Assembly (NCBI GenBank): GCA_965116625.1 | Contig: OZ220717.1 | Span: forward strand, 4,490,683-4,554,682 | Length of the DNA stretch: 64,000 nucleotides | Source of the DNA: VXNE01 sp965116625 | GTDB lineage: Bacteria > Pseudomonadota > Gammaproteobacteria > Pseudomonadales > Azotimanducaceae | Reading direction: 5' to 3' | In this document: positions 7,128-15,046 of the stretch, in pieces | Position numbering within the stretch: the first letter of the stretch is position 1 | How the letters are laid out: each line of letters starts with the position of its first letter | The notes under the pieces: generated by a model | The model's input: the letters and a program-made list of their open reading frames with translations, nothing else | The model's database searches: none | Told to the model about the DNA's origin: nothing | Made by a program: the position numbers and the translations under genes

Positions 7128-8270
7128 ATGCGCACGAGCAGCGACCGCATCCTGACCACCCACGTCGGCAGCCTGCCGCGCTCGGCAGCCGTGACGGACG
7201 TCGTGTTCGGACGCGAACGTGGCGAAGAGGCGCCCGACGGCGACGGGGTGATCAGCGCCGCGGTGGACGCCGTGGTGGCCAGCCAAGTGGCGAGCGGGGT
7301 CGATGTGGTGAGCGATGGCGAGATGAGCAAGATCAGCTACGCCACCTACATCAAGGACCGCATCACCGGCTTCGACGGCGACAGCGACCGGGAGCCTCCT
7401 CGGGACCTGGAGGAGTTCCCCGGGTTCCTGCAGCGGCAGGCGGCCTCCGGCGGCACGCCGACGTACCGGCGGCCGTGCTGCGTCGGCGAGATCGCCGTCA
7501 AGGATATGCAGCCGGTCGCCCTGGACATCGCCAACTTCCAGGCGGCGATTGCGAGCCACGGGCCGCTTGAAGGGTTCATGAACGCGGCATCCCCAGGCGT
7601 GATCGCGCTGTTTCAGCCCAACCGGTTCTACCCCGACCACGAGACCTATTTGGAAGCGATCGCCAACGCCATGGCGGCGGAGTACCGCGCCATCGTCGAC
7701 GCGGGTCTCGTGCTGCAACTCGATTCGCCCGACCTCGGCCTCGGGCGCCACATGATGTTCAAGGACAACACCGACGCGGAATACCAGGCGCTCGCCGAAC
7801 TGCACGTGGACGCGCTCAACCACGCGCTCGAGGGCATCCCGGCGGACCGCGTGCGGTTACACGTGTGCTGGGGCAACTACGAGGGGCCGCACCACTGCGA
7901 TGCGCCGCTGTCGATGGTGCTGCCCATCGCGCTCCGCGCCAACGTCGGCGCGCTGCTGTTCGAGTCGGCCAACCCCCGTCACGGCCACGAGTGGCGGTCG
8001 CTGGCCGACATGTCCATCCCCGACGATCGGATCCTGATACCCGGCGTCATCGATTCGACGACGAACTTCATCGAGCATCCGGAACTGGTCTGCGAGCGGC
8101 TGTGCCGTTTCGCGGACATCGTCGGGCGGGAGCGTGTGATCGGCGGGACGGACTGTGGTTTTTCGACGTTTGCGGGGTTCGGGGCGGTTGACCCGGACAT
8201 CGTCTACGCGAAGCTTGCGAGCCTTGCGGAGGGTGCGAAGCTCGCGAGTCGTCAGCTCTGGGGTTCGTAG
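7128..8270 (+). CDS. Cobalamin-independent methionine synthase (MetE C-terminal)-like protein
   Basis: A 380-residue single-barrel protein of the MetE C-terminal / UROD-like superfamily. It starts with TTHVGSLPR and carries the expected zinc-ligand pattern: His-x-Cys in LHVCWGNYEG, Glu in LLFESANPRH and Cys in IGGTDCGF. Full MetE is about 750 residues, so this is the short form, which is common in environmental proteobacteria and Actinobacteria and often encoded in catabolic clusters. The family transfers methyl groups onto thiols through a zinc-bound thiolate. Here a demethylation or methyl-transfer step on an imported substrate is possible but unproven. It is probably co-transcribed with the LacI gene. 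Confidence 0.75.
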   Translation: MRTSSDRILTTHVGSLPRSAAVTDVVFGRERGEEAPDGDGVISAAVDAVVASQVASGVDVVSDGEMSKISYATYIKDRITGFDGDSDREPPRDLEEFPGFLQRQAASGGTPTYRRPCCVGEIAVKDMQPVALDIANFQAAIASHGPLEGFMNAASPGVIALFQPNRFYPDHETYLEAIANAMAAEYRAIVDAGLVLQLDSPDLGLGRHMMFKDNTDAEYQALAELHVDALNHALEGIPADRVRLHVCWGNYEGPHHCDAPLSMVLPIALRANVGALLFESANPRHGHEWRSLADMSIPDDRILIPGVIDSTTNFIEHPELVCERLCRFADIVGRERVIGGTDCGFSTFAGFGAVDPDIVYAKLASLAEGAKLASRQLWGS

Positions 8271-8273
8271 ACT

Positions 8274-8373
8274 GCGCCTCCGAACGGCACGCAAGTGCCG
8301 ATGAGGCTCAGGGTGGGCTCAAGGGGGCCAGTAACACGACGCACCCCTTCGGGTTCGACGGATTTCGGCGCTA
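8274..8373 (-). repeat. Family A interspersed repeat, copy 2
   Basis: Read on the minus strand from the TAG stop of the 8371 gene: TAGCGCCGAAATCCGTCG, hairpin CCCGAAGGGG, then CGTGTT and a run to a terminal hairpin CGGCAC-TTGC-GTGCCG (8285-8300). It aligns end to end with the 42160-42265 copy, including the closing GTGCCGTTC. It sits between convergent genes and could also act as a transcription-end structure, although there is no T-tract. Confidence 0.65.
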
Positions 8374-8649
8374 GCCTTGCGGCGTCGGCTCGGTGAACTC
8401 TCGTCCTTCGCGCTCGGCCGCGAGGCGGCGCTCGTTCCACGCCTGCCACTCGGCCCGCTCTTCAGCGCGACCCTGGTTGCGGCCTTCCGCCTTGTGTTCC
8501 TCTATCACCGGGATGACGTATCGGTTCACCACGAACTGGTACAACGACATCAGCAACTCTCCTGTCTTGTTCACCGCGCGGGTGAGCAGCATCGCAACGA
8601 TTGTAATGGCAATACCGACGGTGCCAATCCCAACGCGCCAGCCGGACAA
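8371..8649 (-). CDS. Small membrane-anchored coiled-coil protein, copy 1 of a tandem pair
   Basis: 92 residues: one N-terminal membrane segment (about 6-25, VGIGTVGIAITIVAMLLTRA), an amphipathic stretch (LYQFVVNRYVIPVIEEHKAE), then a charged coiled-coil with W-x2-WNERRLAAEREGREFTEPTP at the C-terminus. The gene 68 bp upstream (8717-8995) encodes a protein of the same length and over 80% identity, so this is a recent tandem duplication. Family A repeats follow both copies. The function is unknown. Similar small proteins with an EGR/AEGR coiled-coil occur in other GC-rich proteobacteria, but I cannot name a family. Confidence 0.7.
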   Translation of the reverse strand: MSGWRVGIGTVGIAITIVAMLLTRAVNKTGELLMSLYQFVVNRYVIPVIEEHKAEGRNQGRAEERAEWQAWNERRLAAEREGREFTEPTPQG

Positions 8650-8650
8650 C

Positions 8651-8719
8651 GCGCAGGGTCATAGGAGGGCCGGGCGGCCGGGATACGGCGAGCCCAAAGG
8701 CCGGGAATTCGTGGCGCTA
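8651..8719 (-). repeat. Family A interspersed repeat, copy 3 (between the tandem pair)
   Basis: Minus strand from the TAG stop of the 8717 gene: TAGCGCCACGAATTCCCGG, hairpin GGCCTTTGGGCTC, GCCGTATCCC, GGCCGCCCGGCCC, then CTATGACCCTGCGC just before the start codon at 8649. The CTATGACCCTGCGC end matches CTATCATCCCGCGC in the 42160 copy. TATGAC could serve as a -10 element for the 8371-8649 gene. Confidence 0.6.
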
Positions 8720-8995
8720 ACCTTGCGGCGTGGGCTCGGTGAACTCCCGCCCTTCGCGCTCGGCGGCGAGGCGGCGCTCGTTCCACGCTTGCCACTTGGC
8801 CTGCGCTTCGGCCAGGCCTTGGTCACGGCCTTCTGCACGACCTTCGGCTTTGTGCTCTTCTATCACCGGGATGACATATCGGTTCACCACAAAATGGTAC
8901 AACGACATCAGCAGTTCTCCTGTCTTGTTCACCGCGCGGGTGAGCAGCATCGCGACGATTGTAATGGCAATGCCGACGGTGCCAAAGCCTTCCAT
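8717..8995 (-). CDS. Small membrane-anchored coiled-coil protein, copy 2 of a tandem pair
   Basis: 92 residues starting MEGFGTVGIAITIVAMLLTR, with the same layout as the 8371-8649 product: one membrane segment, the conserved NRYVIPVIEEHKAEGR linker and an identical C-terminal end (EREGREFTEPTP). A longer in-frame extension to 9370 exists, but it reads as shadow of the overlapping 8929-9342 frame. I placed the start at ATG 8995, which gives exact colinearity with copy 1. The differences cluster in the coiled-coil (AEGRDQGLAEAQAKW against NQGRAEERAEW). The function is unknown. Confidence 0.7.
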   Translation of the reverse strand: MEGFGTVGIAITIVAMLLTRAVNKTGELLMSLYHFVVNRYVIPVIEEHKAEGRAEGRDQGLAEAQAKWQAWNERRLAAEREGREFTEPTPQG

Positions 8996-9342
8996 GGAAC
9001 AGACGTCTCGTGGAGCGCCAGCGACCTGAGGCGATTGTTCCATGGACGAAGAGTTGGGCCGGGCCACAGGCGGGGCCGTAGGCGCCGGCTGTGGGGCACG
9101 GCCAGTGTGGCGAAGATGAAATCGCCGACATCTAGCCAAACCTGATCGGTGGGGCCGGCAGCGCCCCAATCCCAGGGTAGCTTGCCTCGCTTCCTGTAGA
9201 AGGCAAAGCCAAGGCCCGCAAGCCAGAGCGTGCCGACGATACGGAAAAAGGTCTTCGCGTCCCGCGCGGCGACGCTCCACACCGACACATGCTCGTCGAG
9301 CCGCGGTGTTGGCGACGGCAGTATCCGGAACAGCCACCCCAC
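8929..9342 (-). CDS. Hypothetical membrane protein, possibly truncated by the neighbouring duplication
   Basis: A 137-residue frame with a GTG start (9342) preceded at good spacing by GGAGGG. One hydrophobic segment is visible (FRIVGTLWLAGLGFAFY), followed by a basic loop and a second weakly hydrophobic stretch (WLDVGDFIFATLAVPHSRR). The last 30 residues run into the start of the 8717-8995 gene in another frame and look unlike protein. The original C-terminus may therefore have been replaced when the tandem pair arose. No family is recognised. The good ribosome binding site is the main support. Confidence 0.4.
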   Translation of the reverse strand: MGWLFRILPSPTPRLDEHVSVWSVAARDAKTFFRIVGTLWLAGLGFAFYRKRGKLPWDWGAAGPTDQVWLDVGDFIFATLAVPHSRRLRPRLWPGPTLRPWNNRLRSLALHETSVPWKALAPSALPLQSSRCCSPAR

Positions 9343-9519
9343 GATTTCCCTCCACCGCTACAAGCTGCAAATACCCAATTCTGGATCCTGCGAATGGGCG
9401 GCGACAGCGGACAGAGACGCTGATTCTGGTAGGAAATCGGCTACAAGACCTTAGGCCTCGCTCTCAAGCTCTGGATGAAACGACTTCGGCTCCACGCCAT
9501 TTCTGGCAACCCCTGGCTT

Positions 9520-10917
9520 TCACTCACCCTCAGTCGACGCGCATCCCGCCGCGACAACCTCCGGGTCGCTGAAGTCCCCAGCGTCGAAGATTCGCCGAAT
9601 ATTGGGGTCTGCGTAGCGATCCACGGCAGTCCGTACGGCGGTCACCAGCGCTTCTCTTCTCGCAACAAGCGCTTCGATGTCGCCGCTCAAGCGTGCCAGG
9701 CGAAACAGGCTGCGTATCGAGATGAGCAGCTGGGCCTGCTTTTCAAGGACAAACAGCGTGGCGAACAAGCTGACCGGGAGCAGCGGCAATGCCACGATAG
9801 CCCACACCCAACCGAAGCCCATGCCGGCCAGGATCGCGACTAGCGCATACGTTGTAAGCAGCACCGGAACCGCTGTCACGAGTTGCAGGGTGGCGATGTC
9901 GTCCATGTCGTAGCTGAACCGCGATCCCACGCTTGCGGCGAGCCATCCGACCGGCAGCAGGATGATCGCCCCCGGCAGCGCGAGCGGGAACAGCACGATT
10001 GCCAGCGTGGTGCGCCAGACGATCCTTCTCATCGCAATGCTGGCGCTGACCGGATGCGAGAGTTGGTGGTCCTTCAGGCCCAGGACATCCAACTGGGCCT
10101 GGTACGCCTCGATCTCATTGCGCAGCCGCTGCACGTCCGGTTTCCCTGCGAATAGCGCATAGCGCTCCACGAAGCGACGGCTCAGGTCGACATAGCTTGC
10201 GGGCGTGAGTCGCGTTGAAACCGGCTTGTACAAACGGCGGGCGGCATGAATGAAACGCAGCGTCGGCCAGTCCGGGGCACTCAGCGTGACGCGGGAGATT
10301 CGCTCGCGCAGTTCTTCGGTGAGAACGCGCACGGTTTCCACTTCATCTCTCCCATAGGCGTCGAGACGCGCTTCGTCCATGGGTATCGGCGCTGCGAAGT
10401 GCAGCAGGACCTGGCTTCTGAACCGGTGACGGTCAAGGTAGGTGAGGCCGAAAGGAACGATCGCGACATCCGTGTCGCGGTGCGCAGCGGCGTGCAGCGC
10501 CATTCTCGCGGTGCCGGTCTTGAGCGTCGCCAGCCGGCTGTCGGTATGGCTGATGCCTTCGGGGAAGATCGCCACGCAGCCGCCGCCGGCCAAGACGTCG
10601 TCCACGCGCTCGAAGGCGTCCCGGTTGTCCGCGTCGGGTCCGCGTTCTTCACGAGGCAGGACGGGTATCGCGCCGAGCGCTTCGAGCAGCCGGGAGAGTA
10701 TGGGAAATCCCCAGAGTTTCGCGTTGCCGAGAAAATGTATGGGGGACCGATCCACCAGGCTGATCAGCAACAGCCCGTCGATCAGGGCGTTGGGGTGATT
10801 GCCGGCAAAGATCACGGCACCCCGCTCGGGGACATTCTCCAGGCCCAACACCTCGATTCGCCTGTAGAACGTGCTGGCGACCAGGCTCAAGAATCGAACG
10901 AACCCGCGGTAGAACAT
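9520..10917 (-). CDS. 1-acyl-glycerol-3-phosphate acyltransferase-like (PlsC domain) membrane protein
   Basis: 465 residues. The N-terminal half is a PlsC/LPLAT domain: N-H-x4-D in AGNHPNALIDGLLLISLVD (about 39-57), the glycerophosphate-binding FPEGISH (about 117) and further conserved blocks (FLGNAKLWGFPI, TGTARMALHAA). LPLAT enzymes transfer acyl groups to the sn-2 position of lysophosphatidate or related acceptors at the inner membrane. The C-terminal third holds about four membrane segments (WRTTLAIVLFPLALPGAIIL, then two more hydrophobic stretches), which PlsC alone lacks. It is therefore a long membrane-anchored subfamily. It stands alone with no operon partner. Confidence 0.85.
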   Translation of the reverse strand: MFYRGFVRFLSLVASTFYRRIEVLGLENVPERGAVIFAGNHPNALIDGLLLISLVDRSPIHFLGNAKLWGFPILSRLLEALGAIPVLPREERGPDADNRDAFERVDDVLAGGGCVAIFPEGISHTDSRLATLKTGTARMALHAAAHRDTDVAIVPFGLTYLDRHRFRSQVLLHFAAPIPMDEARLDAYGRDEVETVRVLTEELRERISRVTLSAPDWPTLRFIHAARRLYKPVSTRLTPASYVDLSRRFVERYALFAGKPDVQRLRNEIEAYQAQLDVLGLKDHQLSHPVSASIAMRRIVWRTTLAIVLFPLALPGAIILLPVGWLAASVGSRFSYDMDDIATLQLVTAVPVLLTTYALVAILAGMGFGWVWAIVALPLLPVSLFATLFVLEKQAQLLISIRSLFRLARLSGDIEALVARREALVTAVRTAVDRYADPNIRRIFDAGDFSDPEVVAAGCASTEGE

Positions 10918-11146
10918 GGCCGAAGGTGCCGTGCAATTTCGGTTCCAATCAACCTAGCAGAATGGCCAAGACGCCGCTATGGAGGCCGATCCACCGTCGC
11001 CTATGCCAAGTTCGCAAGCCGACAGCTTCGGAGTTGATTGTCCGGTGTAGGTCTATATCCCGCCGATAGGTTGCATTCCGCTGACCAACGGCTAGCCTCT
11101 CGCGGAGGAAAAGGCAAACTACGTGTCTGCGGCAGCGGAGGCGATC

Positions 11147-11347
11147 ATGGCCGATGCAACGATAGACAGGAATCCCGACATCCTGGACGGCACGCCCGTA
11201 TTCACCGGCACCAGGGTGCCGGTGCGCATACTCATGGACTACCTCGAGGCTGGCGACCGACTGGACGAGTTTCTCGCCGACTATCCCTCAGTGGCGCGGG
11301 AGCAGGCGCTCGCAGTGCTCGAACTGAGAACCCCCTCGTCGCGATAG
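11147..11347 (+). CDS. DUF433-family antitoxin-like protein without adjacent toxin
   Basis: 66 residues with the DUF433 core: DRNPDILDGTPVFTGTRVPV, then ILMDYLEAGDRLDEFLADYP and a final EQALAVLEL. DUF433 proteins have a small winged-helix-like fold and usually pair with a DUF5615 PIN-like toxin gene starting at their stop codon. I chose ATG 11147 because GGAGG (11137-11141) sits 5 nt before it. No DUF5615 frame follows. The C-terminal residues after LEL (RTPSSR) look unusual, so the pair may have been broken by deletion. Confidence 0.75.
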   Translation: MADATIDRNPDILDGTPVFTGTRVPVRILMDYLEAGDRLDEFLADYPSVAREQALAVLELRTPSSR

Positions 11348-11610
11348 TACGCCTCCTGTTGCCTCGCTTGTCGTACTGCCTTGGCGGCCGCCCGCTTTCC
11401 TTTTCGACGCAGATGCCTTGCCCACGCCTTGGCAGTTCGAGCGCGCCCCGCTATTCGTATGGCTCGATCCATGTCACTAGTGCTGTGCATGTAATCCCCT
11501 AACCGGAGACCGCATCGACAAGTCGTACGCGATTTCCTATTTCCCATATGTCCCGTTGAAAACAGCGCGCGAGTGGATCGCCGTAGTCACCCGTGAATCT
11601 TGCCACGTCT
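11348..11610. other. Intergenic region with a weak 88-codon minus-strand frame
   Basis: The gap where a DUF5615 toxin would be expected holds no such frame. A minus-strand frame (11281-11547) encodes a basic peptide containing MDRAIRIAGRARTAKAWARH. It overlaps the DUF433 gene and I could not support it by a clear ribosome binding site or family. No terminator with a T-tract was seen. Confidence 0.3.
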
Positions 11611-12603
11611 CTACTCGAGAATCTGGCCAAGCACCGCGAGTTGGTCGAACACGGTCCACTCGGCGACGATCCGGCCTGCCGCGGTTCGCCAGTGGCTGAC
11701 GCCGAGGATGAAAACGGGCTTGCCGGTGGCGGCCGTCCCGGCGAAGGTGTCCTCGTGCGAACCGGCCGCTGTCCAGCGCGCGGCGATGTCAAGTCCGCCG
11801 CTGCCGAAGGGCTGGCAGGCGACGTGGTCCAGGGAGACCCGGGGATTGCCGAACGCGCGTCGCAGGTCTGCGTAATGTCCCTTTATCGCCTCGCTGCCGG
11901 AGTACCGTTCGACGGGTGACCGATACAGCACTGCGTAGGGCGCGTAGCGTTCCCAGCGTGACGGCGCGTCGGCTGAAGCCCATTGCGCGGCGAGGAATTC
12001 AGTAGCCAATCCAGTTGCGTGTGCGACGTCCGTTCCGCGCGTAACGGTCAGCGGCTCGACCTGGGCGACGCGTCCCATTTCACCCGCCATCCAGTCGCGG
12101 TCCTCTTCACCCATGCGCGCCGCCAGGCCCCGCGCTGCCTCCTCGGGTTCGAAGCCCAGTTGGCGCACCAGCGCGAGGTTGTCGCGCATCAGCCATTCCC
12201 GCGTGACGACGCCCTCCTCAACCACGCAGTCCGCCACGTTCGTGATGCACACCCGGCGGCCCGTCGCCGCGCCGAAGGCGCTCGGGCCGAGGTTGGTCAT
12301 CGGGCTGGTGATCCGGTGCGAGGAATAGAATCCGCTGTCGCGACTTCCGGACCAGACGACGTTGTCGCCGAGCAGGAGCCGGTCCGGGAACGCATCGAGC
12401 ATCTGCCGGGTGCCGTCCACCATGGCCTGGGCACCGTGGATCACGCCTTCCATCCCGTACACCTCGACGTCGGGCGCGTAGTAGCGATGGATGAGGTCCA
12501 CCCCGCGCTGCTCCCAGATCTCGAAGGTGATGCCGAGAATGAAGTCGACGATGTCGGAATCGGGTCCGTAGGCGCCCATGGGTATGTCCGCATCGCGTTT
12601 CAA
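11611..12603 (-). CDS. Two-domain SnoaL-like protein
   Basis: About 330 residues in two SnoaL-like halves. The first half (residues 15-145) contains GITFEIWEQRGVDLIHRYYA, YAPDVEVYGMEG and VVEEGVVTREWLMRDN; the second (about 185-325) contains GSEAIKGHYADLRRAFGN and AAGRIVAEWTVFDQLAVLGQ. I favour the TTG at 12603 because GAGGT precedes it at ideal spacing; the ATG at 12579 is the alternative. A much longer frame to 14055 exists only because the shadow of the hisD-like gene is open. It is divergent from the hisD-like gene across 105 bp that carry copy 2 of the shared motif. The substrate is unknown. Confidence 0.8.
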   Translation of the reverse strand: MKRDADIPMGAYGPDSDIVDFILGITFEIWEQRGVDLIHRYYAPDVEVYGMEGVIHGAQAMVDGTRQMLDAFPDRLLLGDNVVWSGSRDSGFYSSHRITSPMTNLGPSAFGAATGRRVCITNVADCVVEEGVVTREWLMRDNLALVRQLGFEPEEAARGLAARMGEEDRDWMAGEMGRVAQVEPLTVTRGTDVAHATGLATEFLAAQWASADAPSRWERYAPYAVLYRSPVERYSGSEAIKGHYADLRRAFGNPRVSLDHVACQPFGSGGLDIAARWTAAGSHEDTFAGTAATGKPVFILGVSHWRTAAGRIVAEWTVFDQLAVLGQILE

Positions 12604-12659
12604 TCGGGTACCTCGTGAGGGAGCAAGCCAGCCCGGCGAGGCTGGCTGTTGTGCGTCAT

Positions 12660-12674
12660 TTGCATTGGAAGTAC
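12660..12674 (+). promoter_or_regulatory. Shared 15-nt regulatory motif, copy 2
   Basis: TTGCATTGGAAGTAC lies between the divergent SnoaL-like gene (start 12603, minus) and the HisD/HpsN-like gene (start 12709, plus), in the same orientation relative to the dehydrogenase as the other copies are to their genes. No good -10 lies 17 nt downstream (TCAACC), so here it may be an operator or activator site rather than a -35. Confidence 0.55.
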
Positions 12675-12708
12675 ATTGTAAGTCAACCCGTCTGCTCCGG
12701 ACCCGCAC

Positions 12709-14013
12709 GTGATCGAGATAGTCAAAGCCGGCATCGATGCCGATGTCGCCGCCGAGCGCGATGAGGGCGTCAGGACCGCGGTCGAAGGAATTCTCGCCGA
12801 CATCGATGCGCGGGGCGATGCCGCGGTGCGGGAGTTGTCGGTGAAGTTCGACGATTGGTCGCCAGAGGATTTCAGGCTCTCCCAGGAGGAGATCGAGTCC
12901 TCGGTCGAGCGTCTGCCCGCCCAGTCGATCCATGACATCGAGTTCGCCCAGGCGCAGATCCGGAGTTTCGCCGAAGTGCAGAAAGCCGCGCTCGACGACG
13001 TCGAAGTGGAAACGTTGCCCGGCGTCGTGCTCGGGCATCGGAACATCCCGGTCAACAGCGTCGGCTGCTACGTGCCGGGAGGCCGCTATCCGATGGTGGC
13101 ATCCGCGCATATGAGCATCGTCACCGCGAAGGTGGCGGGCGTCGAGCGCGTGATCGCCTGCGCCCCGCCCTACCAGGGCGCGCCGAGCGACGCCATCGTC
13201 GCGGCCATGCACCTCGGCGGCGCCGACGAGATCTACTGCCTCGGCGGCGTTCAGGCGGTGGGCGCGATGGCGCTCGGCTGCGAGAGCATCGAGCCGGTGG
13301 ACATGCTGGTGGGGCCGGGCAACGCGTTCGTCGCCGAGGCCAAGCGGCAGTTGTTCGGCAGGGTCGGGATCGACCTGCTCGCCGGACCGACCGAGACGCT
13401 GATCATCGCCGACGACACGTGCGATGGCGAAATGGTGGCAACCGACCTCCTCGGCCAGGCCGAGCACGGTCCGACGTCGCCGGCCGTGCTGCTGACCACG
13501 TCCCGGAAGCTGATCGAGGACACCCTGCGCGAGATCGACCGCCAACTCGAGACACTGGAGACCGCCGCGGTGGCGGGCCAGGCATGGCGCGACTATGGAC
13601 GAATCATCCTCTGCGATACCGAAGCCGAGATGGTCGAGGAAGCTGACCGCATCGCCAGCGAGCACGTGCAGGTGATGACCCGCGATCCCGACTATTTCCT
13701 GCAGAACATGACCAACTACGGCTCGCTGTTCCTCGGACCGGAGACCAACGTGGCCTATGGCGACAAGGTCATCGGCACCAACCATACGCTGCCGACCAAG
13801 CTCGCGGCGCGGTACACCGGCGGCCTGTGGGTCGGCAAGTTCATCAAGACCGTCACCTGGCAGAAGGTGTCGCCGCAGGCCACCGCCATGGTCGGCGAGT
13901 ACTGCTCGCGGCTCTGCGCGCTCGAAGGTTTCGCGGGTCACAAGGCCCAGGCGGACCTGCGCGTGACCCGCTACAAGGGAGCCAACGAACCGGCCAGCAT
14001 GGACCGCGAGTAA
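12709..14013 (+). CDS. Histidinol-dehydrogenase-family protein, HpsN-like (polyol/sulfonate dehydrogenase)
   Basis: 434 residues of the HisD family, zinc enzymes that oxidise an alcohol through an aldehyde to an acid with two NAD+. It has NIPVNSVGCYVPGGRYPM, LGGVQAVGAMALG, VGPGNAFVAEAKR, GPTETLIIADD and QAEHGPTSPAVLL, with the Gln/His zinc-ligand region and a HEHVQVMT-like SEHVQVMT block. GTNHTLPTKLAARYTGGLWV and the lack of any other his genes nearby fit the HpsN branch (sulfopropanediol 3-dehydrogenase) better than histidine synthesis. The start is GTG 12709. It is followed at 13 bp by a SnoaL-like gene, probably in one operon. The substrate assignment is inference from resemblance; another diol or amino alcohol is possible. 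Confidence 0.82.
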   Translation: MIEIVKAGIDADVAAERDEGVRTAVEGILADIDARGDAAVRELSVKFDDWSPEDFRLSQEEIESSVERLPAQSIHDIEFAQAQIRSFAEVQKAALDDVEVETLPGVVLGHRNIPVNSVGCYVPGGRYPMVASAHMSIVTAKVAGVERVIACAPPYQGAPSDAIVAAMHLGGADEIYCLGGVQAVGAMALGCESIEPVDMLVGPGNAFVAEAKRQLFGRVGIDLLAGPTETLIIADDTCDGEMVATDLLGQAEHGPTSPAVLLTTSRKLIEDTLREIDRQLETLETAAVAGQAWRDYGRIILCDTEAEMVEEADRIASEHVQVMTRDPDYFLQNMTNYGSLFLGPETNVAYGDKVIGTNHTLPTKLAARYTGGLWVGKFIKTVTWQKVSPQATAMVGEYCSRLCALEGFAGHKAQADLRVTRYKGANEPASMDRE

Positions 14014-14026
14014 CGGTCCGCCGCTC

Positions 14027-15040
14027 GTGAGCAGCGACAGACACCTCCGCAACAAGCGCCACGCCTACGCGATCCTCGCGGAGCTGGCGGCGGCGCCGGC
14101 CCCGCAGATCGCATCGGTCCTGAAGCGGGCCTACCACGTCGACGCGGACTGGTTCGGCTCACATCCGCTCAATGAACTTCACGGCATCGACGCGATCGAG
14201 GATGTCTGGCGCGGCATGCGGGGGACGTTCCCGGACATGGAACGCCGAGACAGCATCCTGGTCGGGGGCGCGTACGAAGGCGCCGACATGGTGGCCGCCA
14301 TGGGCCACTACCAGGCGACGTTTGTCGAAGACTGGCTCGGCGTGCCCGCCACCCACGGCGTCGTGCACCTGCGCTACTGCGAAGTCCACCGCTATGTCGA
14401 CGGCAGGATCGCGCACACCTGGGCGCTCATCGACCTCCTCGATCTCATGCGCCAGGCCGGCGTCTGGCCCCTGCCCCCGAGCCTCGGGGCCGAAGGCATG
14501 TGGCCCGGCCCCGCGACCGGCGATGGTCTGCGTCTCTCAGACGGCGATGACCGGCTCGGAGAAGCATCCCGCAAGACCGTGCTCGCCATGCACCAGGCGA
14601 TGTTCGACTTCGATGGCGTCAACCTCGACAGCATGGACCAGGCCGCATACTGGGCCGAGCATTTCATGTGGTATGGGCCCGCAGGCATCGGCGCCTGCCG
14701 CGGCATGACCGGCTACCAGGCGCATCACCAGATCCCGTTCCTCACCGCGTTTCCGGACCGGACGGGCGCCGGCCACTACGTGTGCATCGGCGATGGCGAG
14801 TACGTCGTGACCGGCGGCTGGCCGAGCGTGGTTGCGACCCACACGGGTGGCGGGTGGCTGAATCTCGCGGCGACCAACAAACGAGTCGGAATGCGGGTGA
14901 TGGATTTTTACAGGACGGAGAGCGGTCAAATCGCCGAGAACTGGGTGCCGATCGACATGATCGACCTGCTGCTGCAGATGGGTACGGACGTCCTGGCGCG
15001 GCTTGAACACCTGCGCGGCAACCCGCGTCGCGCGCTGTAG
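14027..15040 (+). CDS. Two-domain SnoaL-like protein
   Basis: 337 residues, GTG start, 13 bp after the HisD-like gene. Two SnoaL-like halves: residues 20-150 (HPLNELHGIDAIEDVWRGMR, FVEDWLGVPATHGVVHLRYC, GRIAHTWALIDLLDLMRQAG) and 185-325 (WYGPAGIGACRGMTGYQAHH, GQIAENWVPIDMIDLLLQMG). It closely resembles the 116-1111 product (WFGPSGIGATYTIERYQLQH; KLAENWVFIDLLHYL), so the two are paralogues. The family fold suits hydration, cyclisation or isomerisation. Coupling to the dehydrogenase suggests consecutive steps of one pathway. Confidence 0.82.
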   Translation: MSSDRHLRNKRHAYAILAELAAAPAPQIASVLKRAYHVDADWFGSHPLNELHGIDAIEDVWRGMRGTFPDMERRDSILVGGAYEGADMVAAMGHYQATFVEDWLGVPATHGVVHLRYCEVHRYVDGRIAHTWALIDLLDLMRQAGVWPLPPSLGAEGMWPGPATGDGLRLSDGDDRLGEASRKTVLAMHQAMFDFDGVNLDSMDQAAYWAEHFMWYGPAGIGACRGMTGYQAHHQIPFLTAFPDRTGAGHYVCIGDGEYVVTGGWPSVVATHTGGGWLNLAATNKRVGMRVMDFYRTESGQIAENWVPIDMIDLLLQMGTDVLARLEHLRGNPRRAL

Positions 15041-15046
15041 CTGAGC

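Noticed and set aside
5996..7570. A 524-codon plus-strand frame over LacI and the MetE-like gene
   Set aside because: Arg-rich shadow in another frame of two recognisable genes.
11281..11547. An 88-codon minus-strand frame downstream of DUF433
   Set aside because: It overlaps the DUF433 end and lacks a clear ribosome binding site or family; basic composition alone is not evidence.
11611..14055. An 814-codon minus-strand frame
   Set aside because: Only its C-terminal 330 residues are protein-like (SnoaL). The rest is the reverse shadow of the hisD-like gene, low in hydrophobic patterning and full of Gly/Arg/Asp runs.
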